A stretch of DNA of 64,000 bases from positions 1 to 64,000 of the forward strand of contig NZ_JAKGBW010000006.1 in NCBI RefSeq assembly GCF_021556485.1, written 5' to 3'. Within the stretch, counting starts at the first letter, position 1, and each line of letters starts with the position of its first letter. This DNA is from Oceanobacillus alkalisoli. GTDB taxonomy: Bacteria > Bacillota > Bacilli > Bacillales > Amphibacillaceae. Below the pieces are notes generated by a model. The model had not been told where the DNA came from. It ran no database searches and saw only the letters and a program-made list of their open reading frames with translations. Shown in pieces: positions 27,364-36,774 of the stretch. The translations under genes and the position numbers were made by a program.

Positions 27364-28545
27364 TCACTTTATATCGTCTAAAAAGCTCTTCCCATATTCA
27401 GGGCTTTTAACTTGGAAGTTATCCGCAACTGTCTCACCAATATCAGCAAACGTCCCCCGTACTTGTAATTCTTTTCCTGCTGTTATTCCTTTATGGTAAA
27501 CGATTAACGGGACATACTCCCGCGTATGGTCTGTTCCATGATGAACAGGATCATTGCCATGGTCTGCTGTAATGATCAGTAAATCATCTTCCCTTAATTT
27601 ATCAAAGACTTCCGGAAGTCGCGCGTCATATTCTTCCAATGCCTCACCATATCCTTGAGGGTCGCGGCGATGACCGAACTTCGCATCAAAGTCAACCAAG
27701 TTCAAAAAGCTCAAGCCAGTAAAGTCCATATCCATCGTTTCGAGTAATTTATCCATACCATCCATATTAGAGACAGTCCGGATCGATTCGGTTACACCTT
27801 CTCCATCAAAAATGTCAGAAATTTTACCAATCGCCAGCACGTCATAATTCGCATCTTTCAATTCGCTCATGACTGTTCGTCCGAATGGTTTTAAAGCATA
27901 GTCATGACGGTTTGCTGTCCGCTCGAAGCTGCCTGCTTCACCGATGAATGGACGGGCAATCACACGACCGACCATATACTCCGGATCATTTAGCACCTCA
28001 CGAGCATACTTACAGATTTCATATAACTCTTCCAGCGGGACAATGTCTTCATGTGCCGCGATTTGCAACACAGAGTCTGCTGATGTGTAGACGATCAGCG
28101 CCCCTGTTTCCATATGTTCTTTCCCTAGTTCTTCAATGATTTCCGTTCCTGACGCTGGTTTATTTGCAATCACTTTCCGACCGGATTTCTCTTCTATCTT
28201 TTGAATGATTTCATCTGGGAAACCGTCCGGAAACGTCCGGAACGGGGTATCAATGTAAAGGCCCATAATCTCCCAGTGTCCCGTCATCGTATCTTTTCCA
28301 GCAGATGCTTCTTCCATTTTTGTGTAATGGGCAAGTGGATTTTCTGCAGGTTCAATACCTTTAAAAGAACGGATGTTACCTAACCCTAATTTCGCCATAT
28401 TCGGCATATGAATTCCATTCATATGCTCGGCAATATGACCGAGAGTGTCCGCTCCTACATCATTATATTTTTCAGCATCCGGCGCTTCTCCGATACCAAC
28501 GGAATCCATCACAACTATAAATACCCGCTTAAATGCATGTTTCAT
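27364..28545 (-). CDS. deoB: Phosphopentomutase
   Basis: A 393-residue alkaline-phosphatase-superfamily enzyme that converts (deoxy)ribose 1-phosphate to the 5-phosphate. It starts [24 protein letters not shown] with the metal-binding Asp. The phosphorylated Thr lies in [13 protein letters not shown] near residue 88, and [21 protein letters not shown] near residue 320 gives the second metal site. It sits between pdp and punA and supplies DeoC. Confidence 0.95.
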   Translation of the reverse strand: MKHAFKRVFIVVMDSVGIGEAPDAEKYNDVGADTLGHIAEHMNGIHMPNMAKLGLGNIRSFKGIEPAENPLAHYTKMEEASAGKDTMTGHWEIMGLYIDTPFRTFPDGFPDEIIQKIEEKSGRKVIANKPASGTEIIEELGKEHMETGALIVYTSADSVLQIAAHEDIVPLEELYEICKYAREVLNDPEYMVGRVIARPFIGEAGSFERTANRHDYALKPFGRTVMSELKDANYDVLAIGKISDIFDGEGVTESIRTVSNMDGMDKLLETMDMDFTGLSFLNLVDFDAKFGHRRDPQGYGEALEEYDARLPEVFDKLREDDLLIITADHGNDPVHHGTDHTREYVPLIVYHKGITAGKELQVRGTFADIGETVADNFQVKSPEYGKSFLDDIK

Positions 28546-28589
28546 TATCGGTCACTCCTTTATGTTTATCTGTTGGTTAACTCTATTTT

Positions 28590-29894
28590 TTATTCGTAAA
28601 TGATATCATAAATTAGCTGGTTCTTTTCAACCTTTTCTTTTGAAACGGAATAAGAATCGTAAATCTTCTCCATTACTTCCGCTACATCTTCCTGGTTACT
28701 ATGAATCGTTACAAGGGACTCACCTTTCTTCACTTCATCACCGATCTTTTTATTCAATACCAGACCAACTGCTAAGTCGATTTCGGATTCCTTCGTTAAG
28801 CGTCCTGCTCCAAGTAAACTTGCTGCAATCCCAATTTCGTTTGCAATGATTTCCGAGACAAATCCATCTTCCTTCGCTTCCGCTTCAAAAGTGTAAGAGC
28901 TTTTAGGTAGTTTTTCCGGTTCATCGACAATCGATGCATCCCCGCCTTGTGCCGCAATCATTGTTTTAAATGTTTCAATCGCTTTTCCGGACTTGATTGC
29001 TTCTTCAAGCATTTCTTTCGCTTGTTCGATGGAATCTGCTTTCTTCCCGAGATAAACCATACGGCTACCAAGCTCAAGACAGAGTTCATGTAAATCAACT
29101 GGTCCTTCTCCTCTTAAAGTATCAATCGCTTCTTTGACTTCAAGCGCATTACCAACTGCAAAACCTAACGGCTGGTTCATATCTGAAATAACACCGATCG
29201 TTTCTCTTCCAGCACCATTTCCGATTTGCACCATCGCATGAGCCAATTCCTTGGAATCTTCCAATGTCTTCATGAAAGCACCAGAGCCTGTCTTCACATC
29301 CAAGACAATTGCATCTGCACCGGAAGCGATTTTCTTACTCATAATCGAACTTGCGATTAAGGGAATTGCATTTACCGTAGCCGTTACATCCCGCAAGCTA
29401 TAAATTTTTTTATCAGCAGGTGTTAAGTTACCGCTTTGGCCGACAACGGCGACTTTGTTTTTATTCGCAAGTTTAATGAACGTTTTCGGGTCGATTTCAA
29501 CCTGAAATCCTGCAATGGATTCCAGCTTATCAACCGTGCCACCGGTATGACCAAGACCACGACCAGACATTTTCGGAACCGGGACACCTACAGCAGCTAC
29601 AAGAGGGGCAAGAATTAATGTTGTTGTATCTCCTACCCCTCCAGTAGAGTGCTTATCGACTTTCACACCATCAATTTCTGATAAATCAACTTGATCTCCA
29701 GATTCAACCATCGCTTTCGTTAAATTTACCCGCTCTTCTGTTGTCATATCCTGGAAATAAACAGCCATTAAGAATGCTGACATTTGATAATCCGGGACTT
29801 CACCATTCGTATACCCTTCAATTACAAAGTTAATTTCCTCTTTTGTTAATTCATAACCATCACGTTTCTTTTCAAGAACATCCACCATTCTCAC
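28590..29894 (-). CDS. pdp: Pyrimidine-nucleoside phosphorylase
   Basis: The 434-residue enzyme phosphorolyses uridine, thymidine and deoxyuridine. It starts [16 protein letters not shown] with GTG 29892-29894, 7 bp after AAGGAAGGTG; the same MRMVD start is known in B. subtilis Pdp. It has the family signature [20 protein letters not shown] near residue 110, [13 protein letters not shown] near residue 80, and [11 protein letters not shown] near residue 200. It is the first gene of the salvage operon and follows a promoter with a GntR-type operator. Confidence 0.95.
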   Translation of the reverse strand: MRMVDVLEKKRDGYELTKEEINFVIEGYTNGEVPDYQMSAFLMAVYFQDMTTEERVNLTKAMVESGDQVDLSEIDGVKVDKHSTGGVGDTTTLILAPLVAAVGVPVPKMSGRGLGHTGGTVDKLESIAGFQVEIDPKTFIKLANKNKVAVVGQSGNLTPADKKIYSLRDVTATVNAIPLIASSIMSKKIASGADAIVLDVKTGSGAFMKTLEDSKELAHAMVQIGNGAGRETIGVISDMNQPLGFAVGNALEVKEAIDTLRGEGPVDLHELCLELGSRMVYLGKKADSIEQAKEMLEEAIKSGKAIETFKTMIAAQGGDASIVDEPEKLPKSSYTFEAEAKEDGFVSEIIANEIGIAASLLGAGRLTKESEIDLAVGLVLNKKIGDEVKKGESLVTIHSNQEDVAEVMEKIYDSYSVSKEKVEKNQLIYDIIYE

Positions 29895-30009
29895 TTTAAA
29901 GCACCTTCCTTTTCATTATATAGATGATTTTTCAATTGCTCCATTCCATTCATATAATCCACATGAATAACATCACTTAAGAAAACCCTTTCAGTTGTCC
30001 TACAACCCA

Positions 30010-30038
30010 AGTATATGATTGGACGTCCTACAAGTCAA
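30010..30038 (-). promoter_or_regulatory. pdp operon promoter with GntR-type operator in the spacer
   Basis: On the minus strand TTGACT (30033-30038) and TATACT (30010-30015) are 17 bp apart. The spacer TGTAGGACGTCCAATCA is identical over 17 bp to that at nupC. Binding between -35 and -10 would block RNA polymerase. Confidence 0.82.
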
Positions 30039-30118
30039 CTGTTAAATTAATCAAAAGATTATACTGCTTTCCGAGCTTAAAATAGCTTCTATTATAGAGT
30101 ACCCGGAATTTGTTTTTT

Positions 30119-30163
30119 TAAATAGAAATAGCTTGAGTCTCATTTAACATGACCTCAAGCTAT
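30119..30163 (-). terminator. Hairpin ending the PLP-enzyme/MFS operon
   Basis: On the minus strand ATAGCTTGAG (30154-30163) and CTCAAGCTAT (30128-30137) form a 10-bp stem followed by TTCTATTT. Confidence 0.75.
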
Positions 30164-30335
30164 GCTTCTCCTTGCTGCTTAGACTATGCTGTTCTCCTGT
30201 TGTGCTGAATTCTAGTACAGATTTAACTCTTTGTCCATCAAGATTTCTAATATGGTTGATCGTTCCTTCCAAATCTAATGATTCATCTTCAAAAAAAGCT
30301 GTCGGTACGGCAATATCGACTTGTTCTTTCAGCAT
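30144..30335 (-). pseudogene. Truncated dihydrodipicolinate synthase-family gene
   Basis: From ATG 30333-30335 (GGAGGTAAC upstream) the frame reads MLKEQVDIAVPTAFFEDESLDL and later VLEFSTTGEQHSLSSKEK. This is the start of DapA/NanA-type class I aldolases (normally about 290 residues; PT-F-ED--LDL and TTGE-HSL motifs). After about 63 codons it ends in LRSC-stop within the terminator hairpin. The rest of the gene is absent, so it is a 3'-deleted remnant downstream of the MFS gene. Confidence 0.75.
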
Positions 30336-30348
30336 CCTGTTACCTCCA

Positions 30349-31548
30349 TTAATAACTGTCAATAACGATATCCCGGCCTGCGAGCACTCCCGTTATCACA
30401 ATAATTATTCCAATCGCCATTAGTATGATAATCGGCGCCGTCCAGCTGCCCGTTACATCATAAAATCCGCCGAATGCAATTGGCCCGGTCGCTGCGATAA
30501 GATAGCCAATCGATTGGGCCATCCCGGATAAATCAGAAGCTTCGTAACCATTTTTAGTTCGTAATGTAAAGAACATCATCGATAAGCTATAGCCACTTCC
30601 ACATCCAACTCCAATTAGTAGAGCGGAAATAATAAGAATACTAAGATTGCTGCTAAATAATCCTGCTGAACCAAGGAAGAAAACGATCCCCGTAAACGCT
30701 CCTAATAATTTTTGATTCTTCATCCGGTCTGCGAGCACCGGGATGATAAAGTTCACTGGAATAAGGCCTAACAACATCACCGAAATCATCAAGCCTGCCT
30801 GGCTGAGCGAAAATCCGTGAGACTGCAAAATATCAGGCAGCCAGGTTAGCGGGGTAAAGTACATCAATGATTGAAAACCCATGAAAATCGTTACATACCA
30901 AGCAGTAGCAGAAGTCCACATTTTTGCTTTCTTCTGTTCAAGCTTTAATTCAGGTTGAGGCTGTGGATTTCTTACTTGCGGATACCAAAAAATGATAGCA
31001 ATCAGGATTAATGTGACCCATATTCCTAATGAAACTCTCCAGCCAAAACCTTCAATATTCGATAAAGGTACACTAACTCCAGAAGCTAGTGCACCAAATA
31101 TATTCATGAATATCGTATAAAGACCGGTCATTAAGCCTACTTTAAATGGAAAGCGCATTTTTATTAAACCTGGAAGCAACACATTTCCAAATGCAATCGT
31201 AATACCAATCAACGCGGTTCCAATAAATAATGTACTGATTCCATTAGCAGACCGCACAACAATCCCAAGACCTAATAGCATCATCGCTAAAAATATCGTC
31301 TTCTCCATGCCGATCCGGTTCGCTAATTTAGGTACAAAAGGAGAAACAAATGCAAATGCGAGCAGTGGCAATGTTGAAATGGAACCCATAATCGAACTAC
31401 TCACTTCTAAATTATCGCGGATAACGGGTACAAGGGAGCCAATTGATGTGATCGGGACACGCAAGTTAGAAGCAAATAGCATAATTCCTGCAACTAATAA
31501 AAAACTAATTTTCGCATTTCTTTCTATTTTCTCTGAATCTAGACCCAT
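30349..31548 (-). CDS. MFS transporter, CynX/NimT (YycB-like) family
   Basis: A 399-residue major facilitator with twelve predicted hydrophobic segments. The N-terminus VAGIMLFASNLRVPITSIGSLVP matches the CynX/NimT/YycB group (NLR.....GP.L). AGDRFG-like loops are replaced by ANRIGMEKT and ADRMKNQK between TM2-3 and TM8-9. Substrates in this group include cyanate, nitroimidazoles and amino-acid-like drugs; unknown here. It follows the PLP enzyme gene with a 39-bp gap and is probably co-transcribed, which suggests linked sulfur amino acid or drug transport (inference). Confidence 0.85.
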   Translation of the reverse strand: MGLDSEKIERNAKISFLLVAGIMLFASNLRVPITSIGSLVPVIRDNLEVSSSIMGSISTLPLLAFAFVSPFVPKLANRIGMEKTIFLAMMLLGLGIVVRSANGISTLFIGTALIGITIAFGNVLLPGLIKMRFPFKVGLMTGLYTIFMNIFGALASGVSVPLSNIEGFGWRVSLGIWVTLILIAIIFWYPQVRNPQPQPELKLEQKKAKMWTSATAWYVTIFMGFQSLMYFTPLTWLPDILQSHGFSLSQAGLMISVMLLGLIPVNFIIPVLADRMKNQKLLGAFTGIVFFLGSAGLFSSNLSILIISALLIGVGCGSGYSLSMMFFTLRTKNGYEASDLSGMAQSIGYLIAATGPIAFGGFYDVTGSWTAPIIILMAIGIIIVITGVLAGRDIVIDSY

Positions 31549-31587
31549 GTATTGCTGCCTCCATACTACCTACGATTCTTCACGTAA

Positions 31588-32715
31588 TTATTCTAATGCC
31601 TGTGTTAAATCTTCTTTCAGATCTTCTATATTTTCGATTCCAACAGACACACGCAATAAATTCAGGGGAGCCATTGTTCTATCTTTTTCAACAGAGGCAC
31701 GATGTTCAATGAGACTGTGTGTCCCACCTAAACTTGTTGCACGGGTGAATATTTTCACCTTCGCAGCGACTCCCATTGCTTCTTCCTCTCCGCCTTTTAC
31801 TTGGAATGATAACATCCCACCGAATGAACTCATTTGTTTCGCAGCTACCTTATGCCCTGCATGACTAGGAAGACCAGGGTAATGGACTGCTTCAACTTTC
31901 GGATGTGCCTCAAGAAACTTCGATAGTTCTAGAGCATTCGCACAGTGTACATTCATCCGGGGTGATAAGGACTGCACACCGCGCAGAGCGAGCCAGCAAT
32001 CAAATGGCGAAGGGACAGCACCTTTTTCATGCTGCCAAGCACGTAAATTTTTTAAATAAGGGCTATCAGATTTAGCTACTATCGCGCCAACCATTAAATC
32101 ACTATGACCGCCAATATATTTCGTAACGGAATGAAGGGAAAAGTCTACTCCAAACGTCAGCGGACGCTGTAGTGCTGGAGTCGGCCATGTATTATCAACG
32201 ACCGTGTAAGCCCCTCTTTTTTGTGCAATTTTCGTAATTGCTTCGATATCGACTATTTTCACAAGTGGGTTAGATGGTGTCTCCATCCAGACGAGACCAG
32301 TTGGTGCAGAGTGAATTTCCTTTTCCACTTCTGCAAGATCCGTCATATCAACGACGACTATATCAAACCTCCTTCCAATATCCGTCTCCGATATGAGTGC
32401 CCGAATACCAAAATACATATCATCCGGCATCACAATCCGGCGTGGTAAATCTTCTGGGAGTGCTTCGATTAAAGAAGAAATTGCCGCCATCCCAGAAGCA
32501 TAAGTGACACAATCATAGCCATTTTCAAGCGAAGTCAGGCACTCTTCCAGCGCACGCCGATTCGGATTATCACCGCGGCTATACATGAAATCATTTGTAT
32601 ACGAGCCATCTGCAGCTCGTTCATATGTAGTAGATAAGTGAAGCGGACTTGTAACTGCCCCTGTCAACGGGTCAATTCCTCGCCCTACATGAATTGCTTT
32701 TGTTTCAAAACGCAT
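31588..32715 (-). CDS. PLP-dependent trans-sulfuration enzyme (cystathionine gamma-synthase/lyase family)
   Basis: A 375-residue Cys/Met-metabolism PLP enzyme. It starts MRFETKAIHVGRGIDPLTGAV. The PLP-binding Lys is in HSVTKYIGGHSDLMVGA near residue 200. YSRGDNPNRRALEE and ATYASGM-like VTYASGMAAISS are typical, as is the C-terminal RVSVGIENIEDL. Cystathionine gamma-synthase, gamma-lyase and methionine gamma-lyase cannot be told apart by eye. No SAM riboswitch or T-box is seen upstream, which argues against simple methionine control. Confidence 0.88.
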   Translation of the reverse strand: MRFETKAIHVGRGIDPLTGAVTSPLHLSTTYERAADGSYTNDFMYSRGDNPNRRALEECLTSLENGYDCVTYASGMAAISSLIEALPEDLPRRIVMPDDMYFGIRALISETDIGRRFDIVVVDMTDLAEVEKEIHSAPTGLVWMETPSNPLVKIVDIEAITKIAQKRGAYTVVDNTWPTPALQRPLTFGVDFSLHSVTKYIGGHSDLMVGAIVAKSDSPYLKNLRAWQHEKGAVPSPFDCWLALRGVQSLSPRMNVHCANALELSKFLEAHPKVEAVHYPGLPSHAGHKVAAKQMSSFGGMLSFQVKGGEEEAMGVAAKVKIFTRATSLGGTHSLIEHRASVEKDRTMAPLNLLRVSVGIENIEDLKEDLTQALE

Positions 32716-32837
32716 ATTCTTTCCCTACTTTCAAAATTTTTGTCGTCTATTGATATAATACTATATTAATTGTAGATATTTTTAAAGGTTCAGTTATTAA
32801 GTCGTATAAATGTCGTCTGAATAACGTCTTTCTAATA

Positions 32838-33030
32838 AACAAAGGCGCAAGGATATAAGAGCGACTAAGCCTCACAAAGACCGAATGGCCGAGTCTTCTT
32901 TATCGATTGGAGGAGTGTGAAGTTTGGGACTGTAGATTGCTCGTGCCATCAAAAGATTTGCTAGTTGCTGTGCACAGAGTGGACGTGGCTAACCCTGAAT
33001 ATCTAAGTTATCCACAACATTTTTACAGTT
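32838..33030 (+). repeat. R430 repeat, internally deleted copy d
   Basis: It begins with the family left end (AACAAAGGCGCAAG) and then jumps to the right half (GCGACTAAGCCTCAC, CGATTGGAGGAGTGTGAAG, GTGGACGTGGCT), losing about 230 bp. The right end reads AGTTATCCACAACATTTTTA, as in copy b. It lies upstream of the PLP gene on the opposite strand. Confidence 0.82.
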
Positions 33031-33040
33031 TCCTATATAT

Positions 33041-33147
33041 TAATGAATTTCATAATACGTATTTAATGCATCACCAAATGTAGTTGATTCGTTCCCAACT
33101 ACATTTGGTGATGGGAAAGCCGACTTTGGTAATTATGAAATTCATTC
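33041..33147. mobile_element. PAL element copy D
   Basis: A 107-bp copy, flanked by ATAT (33037-33040, 33148-33151). It inserted close to the right end of R430 copy d and lies 42 bp after the queT stop. Confidence 0.88.
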
Positions 33148-33188
33148 ATATAACTAAAGCCGCAGCATAAAAACTGCGGCCTTCTGTG

Positions 33189-33701
33189 CTAACGAGCCAG
33201 TCTATTATGATTCATCAGTTGATCAAATTTCAGCCGTTTATTTAGAGCATAAATAATCGGAATCGCTACAGCTAAAACAATGAACTCACTGACAGCTGTT
33301 GTAAACCATGTAATGGCGAATGGAAATTCAAGTGCCAGATTTAGCTCGAAGGCAATAATAAACATATTAAAGGAGAAAACAGCTGTATTTGCAGCGAGTA
33401 ATATCCATATGTTTTTAATGTATCTGCCGAGCAGCACAATGATGCCAAGTGAAATGGCCGAGTGTGCAACACCAAACACGAGATCAAACCAGCCCAACGG
33501 TGAAAATAAATAGTTATAAAGGAAGACACCGACGACTATTCCAAAGAAATAGCGCTTATCAAAGACAATGAGGTGGTTGAACATTTCCGAGATCCTAAAC
33601 TGAATCTGAGTAAAACCAAAAGGCACAACAAGTACAGACACCGCAATATACAACGCTGCAACGAGCGCATTTACAACAAGTGTCCTTATTTTCATTTTCA
33701 T
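33189..33701 (-). CDS. queT: QueT-family queuosine-precursor ECF transporter S component
   Basis: A 170-residue membrane protein of the QueT family. It begins MKMKIRTLVVNALVAALYIAVSVL, with FTQIQFRISEMFNHLIVFDKRYFFGIVVGVF near residue 30, the conserved ISE region, and SPLGWFDLVFGVAHS. ECF S components deliver preQ1/preQ0 with a shared EcfAAT module encoded elsewhere. The preQ1-I riboswitch overlapping its ribosome site confirms the substrate class. The gene stands alone. Confidence 0.93.
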   Translation of the reverse strand: MKMKIRTLVVNALVAALYIAVSVLVVPFGFTQIQFRISEMFNHLIVFDKRYFFGIVVGVFLYNYLFSPLGWFDLVFGVAHSAISLGIIVLLGRYIKNIWILLAANTAVFSFNMFIIAFELNLALEFPFAITWFTTAVSEFIVLAVAIPIIYALNKRLKFDQLMNHNRLAR

Positions 33702-33705
33702 CTCT

Positions 33706-33743
33706 CCCTTAGTTTTTTAGCGTGGGATGGTCTCGAACCACGG
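33706..33743 (-). promoter_or_regulatory. PreQ1-I riboswitch controlling queT translation
   Basis: The minus strand CGTGG-TTCGAGACCAT-CCCACG forms P1 with its loop, followed by CTAAAAAACTAAGG, the A-rich tail that docks into the loop in class I preQ1 aptamers. The tail contains the SD AAGGGAG, so ligand binding should block translation. Confidence 0.9.
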
Positions 33744-33817
33744 GATTTTTAATCCGTCATTCATTATAAGGTACATACTCGCCTTTCTGCAAATGTTGAG
33801 CGAGCTAGCGGTTGAAA

Positions 33818-33844
33818 CAAAAAAACCACCAGTATATGAGGTGG
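33818..33844 (-). terminator. Intrinsic terminator in the region before queT
   Basis: On the minus strand CCACCTCATATACTGGTGG is followed by seven T, about 75 bp upstream of the preQ1 aptamer. It may end an older upstream transcript or be a leader attenuator. Confidence 0.65.
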
Positions 33845-33995
33845 AGTTCATACAATTTATCTATGTTCATTAAACAAGTGCCCGGCACTTTCTCACAGTG
33901 CGGACTTATTATTAAACAGGTAATCTATAATACTATTATAAAAAGGTATTTGATCCGTGACTAAAAATACCGGTAGCATCATAATTACGACATAT

Positions 33996-34280
<285 letters not shown>

Positions 34281-34337
34281 GCGCATGCAAAAGTTAAAGT
34301 ATAAATAATGGTACCCACTATATTTCATTTTATCAAG

Positions 34338-35435
34338 TTACCTGCTAGTGCACGCAGTTTCTAAAGGCAATGTAAACCAGAATGTATTTTTAGCCTCATC
34401 AGTCTTCCAACCAATGTCGCCTTTATGCTGTTCAATAATTTCCTTCGTAATACTTAGGCCAAGGCCTGAACCTCCCGTATCACGGCTTCGCGAAGGATCT
34501 ACTCGGTAAAATCGTTCAAAGAGCTTCTCTCCCTCTTTTTCCGTAATCGGATAACTTGGACCAGTAATCGCAATATAGTATTCGTTCGCTAACCTTTCTC
34601 CTTTAATCGAAATGATACCTTCGCCAGAATAAAAGCGAATCGCATTCTCAGTCAAGTTACTAATTGCTTGCAAAACTCCCTCTTTATCTACTAATAAGTC
34701 CGCATCTTCAGCATCGATTTCTACTGCAATCTGTTTCTCTTTCAACTGCCATTCAAACATTTTAACCGTTTCATGAAGTAATTTGCCAATAGGAGCCATT
34801 TCTTTTTCAAAGAATGATTGTTCGGAAATATAATCCCATTCCTTTAACGTCTCCAGTTGTGTGATCATCTTTGTCAGCCGTTCTGATTCTTGATAAAGAG
34901 ATTCATATAAAGCAGGGTCGCCTTCAATTACTCCATTTTTTAACGCATATAAATAGCCGTTTAAGTTCGCAAGCGGTGTCCGTACCTCGTGTGATAAATC
35001 CATCACTAATTTCTGCCGCTGTTCATGATTCTTTTTCAACTGATGAGCTAGGCCATTAAAGTTACTTGTCAGCTGACCTATTTCATCACTTGAGGTAACC
35101 TCGATCGGTTCCGGGTAATTCCCTTTCTTCATACTTTTCGTTGATTCAATCAGTCTCTTCAACGGATGAATTAATCGTTTCGTTAAATAAAAATGGGCAA
35201 TGCTCCCCGTAATCATTGCGATTAAACTGAAAATCCATAAATAATAATAAAGCGTTTTATTGAATTTCGTCTGATTCGTTCCAGTCATTGTCCCCATACT
35301 ATCCACAAGGAAACAAGCCGTATTGTAGACTGCCCAGCTGCTTAAAGCAATAAATATAGATACGATAAAAATATTGATGAAAGTTAAGCGAAAGAGAAAA
35401 TTTTTCGGTAACAAGGATGTCTTCTTTTTATTCAT
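34338..35435 (-). CDS. Two-component sensor histidine kinase
   Basis: A 365-residue kinase starting MNKKKTSLLPKNFLFRL at ATG 35433-35435, overlapping the response regulator stop by 8 bp. Two transmembrane segments (about residues 15-35 and 65-85) flank a short extracytoplasmic loop. HAMP follows (LIHPLKRLIESTKSMKKGNYPEP), then the DHp box MDLSHEVRTPLANLNGYLYAL with the phosphorylated His. The ATPase has N box NLTENAIRFY and G box RDTGGSGLGLSITKEI. The small sensor loop suggests membrane or redox sensing; ligand unknown. It is the last gene of the thiol-redox operon. Confidence 0.93.
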   Translation of the reverse strand: MNKKKTSLLPKNFLFRLTFINIFIVSIFIALSSWAVYNTACFLVDSMGTMTGTNQTKFNKTLYYYLWIFSLIAMITGSIAHFYLTKRLIHPLKRLIESTKSMKKGNYPEPIEVTSSDEIGQLTSNFNGLAHQLKKNHEQRQKLVMDLSHEVRTPLANLNGYLYALKNGVIEGDPALYESLYQESERLTKMITQLETLKEWDYISEQSFFEKEMAPIGKLLHETVKMFEWQLKEKQIAVEIDAEDADLLVDKEGVLQAISNLTENAIRFYSGEGIISIKGERLANEYYIAITGPSYPITEKEGEKLFERFYRVDPSRSRDTGGSGLGLSITKEIIEQHKGDIGWKTDEAKNTFWFTLPLETACTSR

Positions 35436-36114
35436 GGACAAATTTATACCCCATTCCTCGAACCGTTTGAATTCGTGTTGGAGTTGACGGATTGACTTCA
35501 ATTTTACTTCTTAACTTCTTAATATGCGCATCAATCGTCCGATCCAATACCGTCTTATCCACGTTCGGATATAATTGATCAATCAGCTTTTCTCTCGATA
35601 AGACGACATTCGGATTTTCCATAAAGTAATAAAGAAGATTAAATTCATGTTTCGTTAAATGGAGTTCATCATCATATAACAAGACTTCTCCTTTTCGCGG
35701 TTTAATACATAATCCATCGTAAATTAATTTTTGACAAAACTGGCCTGTCCGGCGGAGAACTGCTTCCACATGCGCGATTAATTCATCTGGGTCAAACGGT
35801 TTTGGCAAATAGTCATCCGCACCAATCTTCAGACCATTAATCCGGTCTTCCACCTTCGTTTTTGCAGAGAGCATGATAACAGAAACCTCATATCCCGCCC
35901 GCTCTTTCACCCATTTACAAAATTCTTCACCACTAAGCTTCGGCAACATTAAATCAAGAATAATCAAGCAAGGACGGTGAGTCAAAAAGACTTCTTGTGC
36001 TTCCTCACCATCCGCTGCTTCCAATACGTCATATCCGGCTTTCTCCAAGTAAATCTTTACAAGCCTCCGGATCATTTCATCATCTTCAACAACTAATATA
36101 TTCTGTTTCATCAT
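35428..36114 (-). CDS. OmpR-family response regulator
   Basis: A 228-residue regulator. The receiver domain has acidic pocket VVEDDEM, phospho-Asp in LIILDLMLPKLSG near residue 54, and the conserved Lys in DDYLPKPFDPDEL. The C-terminal winged helix shows LTKHEFNLLYYFMENPNVVLSRE and RTIDAHIKKLRSKIE followed by RTVRGMGYKFV. It is cotranscribed with its kinase and with the TlpA-like and CcdA genes upstream, so it likely responds to envelope redox or cytochrome maturation stress (inference). Confidence 0.94.
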   Translation of the reverse strand: MMKQNILVVEDDEMIRRLVKIYLEKAGYDVLEAADGEEAQEVFLTHRPCLIILDLMLPKLSGEEFCKWVKERAGYEVSVIMLSAKTKVEDRINGLKIGADDYLPKPFDPDELIAHVEAVLRRTGQFCQKLIYDGLCIKPRKGEVLLYDDELHLTKHEFNLLYYFMENPNVVLSREKLIDQLYPNVDKTVLDRTIDAHIKKLRSKIEVNPSTPTRIQTVRGMGYKFVHE

Positions 36115-36150
36115 ATGGCACCTCTATCACATTGTATGAGAAATAGAACA

Positions 36151-36756
36151 TTATTTCATCTTTTCAAACTCTTGAATCATCAATTCATAATTCAATGCAC
36201 CAAAAGCTTTATTATGAATCGTTCCATCCGAGTTGATTAAATAGGATGTCGGAATCGGCTGAATGCGATACGCTTCCGTTGCAGCATTCCCTTCATCGGT
36301 ATAAACCGAGAAGGTGAGCCCAAAATCATCGATAAATTCATGTACATCATCAAGACTCGTCTCTGTTTCAATTAAATTTACTGCAACAATCTTTATGTCT
36401 GTATTCTGATGGAATTTCTCCATATCTGGCATCTCTGCTCGGCAAGGCGGGCACCAAGTACCCCAGAAATTCAGCATGACACGCTCCCCGCGGAAATCGG
36501 ATAGTTGTACCTCTTCCCCTTCCAATGTCTTCAGCTTAACGTCAGGAGCCATATCACCAAGATCCAATCCTTCCTTACCGCTACTCTCATCGACTTCTAT
36601 ATTGCTCGATACACTCGCACCTTCTTCGGCGCTTGTTTCCGCTGTAGACGTGTTCTCTACCTCTTCTATAGCTGCTGAATCGGAGTCTCCAACAAACTCA
36701 TAGACCGCCCAGCCAAACATAAGAACAAATACAATGATAAGAATTAACTTCTTCAT
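36151..36756 (-). CDS. Membrane-anchored thioredoxin-like protein (ResA/TlpA family)
   Basis: A 201-residue protein with one N-terminal membrane anchor (LILIIVFVLMFGWAVYEFV), an acidic Ser/Glu-rich linker (residues 27-65), and a thioredoxin domain with the active site NFWGTWCPPCRAEMPDM near residue 95. The cis-Pro loop is QPIPTSYLI. ResA-type proteins reduce cytochrome c apoprotein or spore-envelope disulfides outside the membrane, using electrons from CcdA, which is encoded directly upstream with an 18-bp gap. Confidence 0.92.
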   Translation of the reverse strand: MKKLILIIVFVLMFGWAVYEFVGDSDSAAIEEVENTSTAETSAEEGASVSSNIEVDESSGKEGLDLGDMAPDVKLKTLEGEEVQLSDFRGERVMLNFWGTWCPPCRAEMPDMEKFHQNTDIKIVAVNLIETETSLDDVHEFIDDFGLTFSVYTDEGNAATEAYRIQPIPTSYLINSDGTIHNKAFGALNYELMIQEFEKMK

Positions 36757-36774
36757 CCCAAAAGCCTCCTAATG

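Noticed and set aside
33721-33790. tRNA-like sequence TGGTCTCGAACCACGGGATT
   Set aside because: It is the preQ1 aptamer and its flank on the other strand; no cloverleaf forms.
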